Below, one piece after another: positions 4,107 through 5,777 of a stretch of 5,777 nucleotides of DNA. The position numbers and the translations under genes were made by a program. The DNA lies in assembly GCA_013693915.1 (NCBI GenBank), contig CP059264.1, positions 781,907-787,683 of the forward strand, read 5' to 3'. The notes under the pieces were generated by a model. The model worked only from the letters and a program-made list of their open reading frames with translations. It had not been told where the DNA came from and searched no databases. Each line of letters starts with the position of its first letter. The stretch's first letter is position 1. This stretch comes from Dechloromonas sp. GTDB taxonomy: Bacteria > Pseudomonadota > Gammaproteobacteria > Burkholderiales > Rhodocyclaceae.

Positions 4107-5777
4107 GGAGCCGGAGACCGGCTTCGTCGGCCGCAGCCGGGAACTGCTCGCGCTCCAGCGCCTGCTGCGGCACGAACGCTACGCCGTGGTCCGCGGCCAG
4201 GGCGGCGAAGGCAAGACCGGGCTCGCCGCCGAGTTCGCGCGCTGGATGGTGCGGTCGCAGCAGATGCGCCGCGCCGCCTTCGTTTCGGTCGAGACGCACA
4301 GCCATGCCGCCGCCGTTCTCGATGCCTTCGGCCGCCAGTTGGTCGGGCCGGGCTACTCGGTCGCCACGTTCGACGACCTGGAGAAGGCCATCCTGCCCGT
4401 CGAGCGCGCGCTGGTCGAGCAGGCCACGCTGCTCGTGGTGGACAACATGGAGAGCATCCTGCTGCCGCCCTTCATTGCGGCGGAAACGCCGCCGGCCCTG
4501 TCCGAGGACGCGCGTCTCGAACTGGCTTCGATCCTCCAGCTCTGCGCCCGGCTCAATGCGGTGGGCGACACCCGCCTTGTCTTCACCAGCCGCGAGCCGT
4601 TACCCGCGCCGTTCGCGGGCGAGAAACAGCGGCGGGAGCTGTACCAACTCGACCGCGAGGATGCGGTGAAGCTGGTCGAGCGCGTGCTGAACGCCGCCGG
4701 CGGCGACGGTGGCGGCGCCGGCGATGCCGCCCGCGAGCAGATCGAGGCGCTGGTGGACGCGGTCCACTGCCACATACGGACGCTGACGCTGCTGGCGCCG
4801 GCGCTGCGCGAACGCGGCGTCGAAGCCACCCGCGAAGCGCTCGTCGAACTGATGGCGGAGATGGAGAAACGCTTCCCCGGCAGCCGCGAGAAATCGGTCT
4901 TCGCCAGCGTCGAGCTTTCGCTGCGCCGTATGTCGCCCGCGAACCGGGACCGGGCGCGCGTACTCGGGGTGTTTCACGGCGGGGTGAATCTGGTCGCACT
5001 CCACCTCATGATGCAGTGGGAAATGGCGGACGTTGGCGCGCTGGCGGGCGAATTGATCGCGACGGGGCTGGCGACGCCGAACCGCTACGACCATCTCACG
5101 CTCAACCCCGCGCTCTGCCCCTACCTGCGCGGGCGGATGGACGCCGCGGAGCGCGCGGCGCTGATAACCCGCTGGGTTGCGGTGATGGGCGCGTATGTCG
5201 TCTTCCTCGAACAGCAGCTGCGTCGGAACATCGAACTCGCGGCGACGCTGACGCTGCTGGAACTGCCGAACCTCTTTGCGCTGTTCGACCTCGTGCAGCG
5301 CGCGGGCGGTGTGAAGGCGACGATCGACCTGGCCATTTCGCTCTACAGCCTGCTGCAAGCGCTCGGCAAGCCGCGGCTGCTGGGGCGCGTGGGGCAGGTG
5401 CGCGACGCTGCGGCGGCGGCGCTGGGCGACGCCTGGAATAAAGCGCGGTTCCAGGCGGCGTGGACGCGCATCGAGCAGCAGTTTGCCGACGGGCGTTTGC
5501 GCGAGGCGCTCGACGGCGCGCAAGCATTGCTCCAGCGCGCCCGGGCGGCGGGCGAGCAGGCGTATCCCAGCGCCGATTACGATCTGGCGGCGGCTTGCGG
5601 GCTCCTGGCCCGCGTGTTGGAGAAAATGGGAGTCGGCGGTTCGAAACAGGCCCTGCCCCTGCTGGACGAGGCCCGCCAGCGCTTCAAGGCCGTGGTCGCG
5701 GAAACAATGGCGTCCACCTGCCTCGCAATTCAAGGCAACTGTCTTGTCAACTTGGGCCGATTCGACGAAGCGTCGGC
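4107..5777 (+). CDS. NB-ARC/STAND NTPase-TPR portion of the split TIR-CHAT gene (5' end removed by IS, runs off window)
   Basis: The frame is open from 4090 to the window edge and lacks its own start. The first in-frame candidates are GTG 4186 and ATG 4246, and the ATG falls after Walker A. Using reconstructed numbering, FVGRSRELLALQRLL (603-617) opens the NB-ARC module. Walker A is GQGGEGKT (627-634, Lys633). Walker B is LLVVDNME (Asp709). RLVFTSRE (Arg759) matches the sensor motif (TSR/TTR) of STAND NTPases. VLGVFHGGVNLVALHLMM and GLATPNRYDHLTLNPALCPYL resemble the winged-helix segment that follows NB-ARC. From about residue 1040 the sequence is helical with TPR-like units, e.g. ALPLLDEARQRFKAV and LAIQGNCLVNLGRFDEA. 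In the family, TPRs sense a partner and NTP-driven oligomerisation activates the N-terminal effectors. Here the module is cut from them and no good plus-strand promoter is seen at the IS end, so it is probably little expressed. Confidence 0.85.

Larger units (their letters stand above)
773..5777 (+). pseudogene. Split gene: TIR-CHAT-NB-ARC(STAND)-TPR protein interrupted by an IS1182-family element
   Basis: This entry describes the gene as it was before insertion. Joining 773-2562 to 4107-5777 (one CTAG kept) preserves the frame: codon CCT 2558-2560, then AG (2561-2562) plus G (4107) gives arginine 597, then GAG CCG GAG. The reconstructed product has at least 1,153 residues and no stop before the window edge. 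Order: TIR (about 4-140), linker region (about 155-310), CHAT (about 310-570), NB-ARC/STAND (about 603-860, Walker A 627-634, Walker B Asp709, TSR Arg759), winged-helix-like segment (about 870-935), helical and TPR-like C-terminus (from about 1040). FVGRSREL, the usual entry to an NB-ARC module, appears immediately after the junction, which strongly supports one original gene. STAND proteins with N-terminal effectors are known NTP-dependent conflict and antiphage sensors; the target here cannot be seen. The 1540-bp element plus the 4-bp duplication shifts the frame, so no full-length product is made. Confidence 0.88.

Noticed and set aside
4600..5733. 377-codon minus-strand open frame opposite the STAND-TPR part
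   Set aside because: It shows low-complexity Arg/Gln/Ala composition with no motif, while the plus frame carries the winged-helix and TPR-like pattern.
1..5777. CRISPR array, tRNA, rRNA, riboswitch or integrase att site
   Set aside because: I saw no regularly spaced repeats, no cloverleaf-like or rRNA segments and no integrase gene. The truncated rsmI border shows no tRNA and no direct repeat partner inside the window.

Overview
The window looks like a GC-rich proteobacterial chromosome, most likely a betaproteobacterium of the Rhodocyclales type. I infer this from the base composition, the style of the YraN protein (FVEVRLR, ITTSKRQR) and the divergent yraN/rsmI arrangement next to a HIRAN-domain gene; no rRNA or other phylogenetic marker is present to prove it.

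Layout: (1) Positions 1-616 hold a conserved housekeeping pair on the minus strand: yraN (254-616) followed, with a 23-base overlap, by a gene for an exported HIRAN-domain protein that runs off the left edge. (2) From 615 on the plus strand, rsmI (16S rRNA 2'-O-methyltransferase) begins normally, but only about its first 25 residues are recognisable. At about position 700 the sequence switches to unrelated DNA, and the remaining short reading frame ends in an ATGA overlap with the next gene. (3) From 773 to beyond the right edge lies one very large defence-type gene, split in two by an insertion sequence. The 5' part (773-2602) encodes a TIR domain, a linker region and a CHAT (caspase-like) protease domain. 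The 3' part (4107-5777, open at the edge) encodes an NB-ARC/STAND NTPase, a winged-helix-like segment and TPR-like helices. (4) The insertion sequence occupies 2563-4102 (1540 bp). It is an IS1182-family element with one intact transposase gene on the minus strand, 15-bp imperfect terminal inverted repeats, and a CTAG on each side that fits a 4-bp target duplication.

The central result is that removing the element plus one CTAG joins the two halves in a single frame: ...ELP-REPETGFVGRSREL.... This restores a protein of at least 1,153 residues with the order TIR - linker - CHAT - NB-ARC/STAND - winged helix - TPR. It is a typical plan for an NTP-dependent sensor of invasion, with TPRs sensing, the STAND module switching, and two different N-terminal effectors (a NADase-type TIR and a cysteine protease). 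The IS cuts the gene exactly between the effectors and the switch, so the present allele can make at most a 609-residue TIR-CHAT protein with no STAND control. An antiphage or abortive-infection role is inferred from domain families and is not shown by the sequence.
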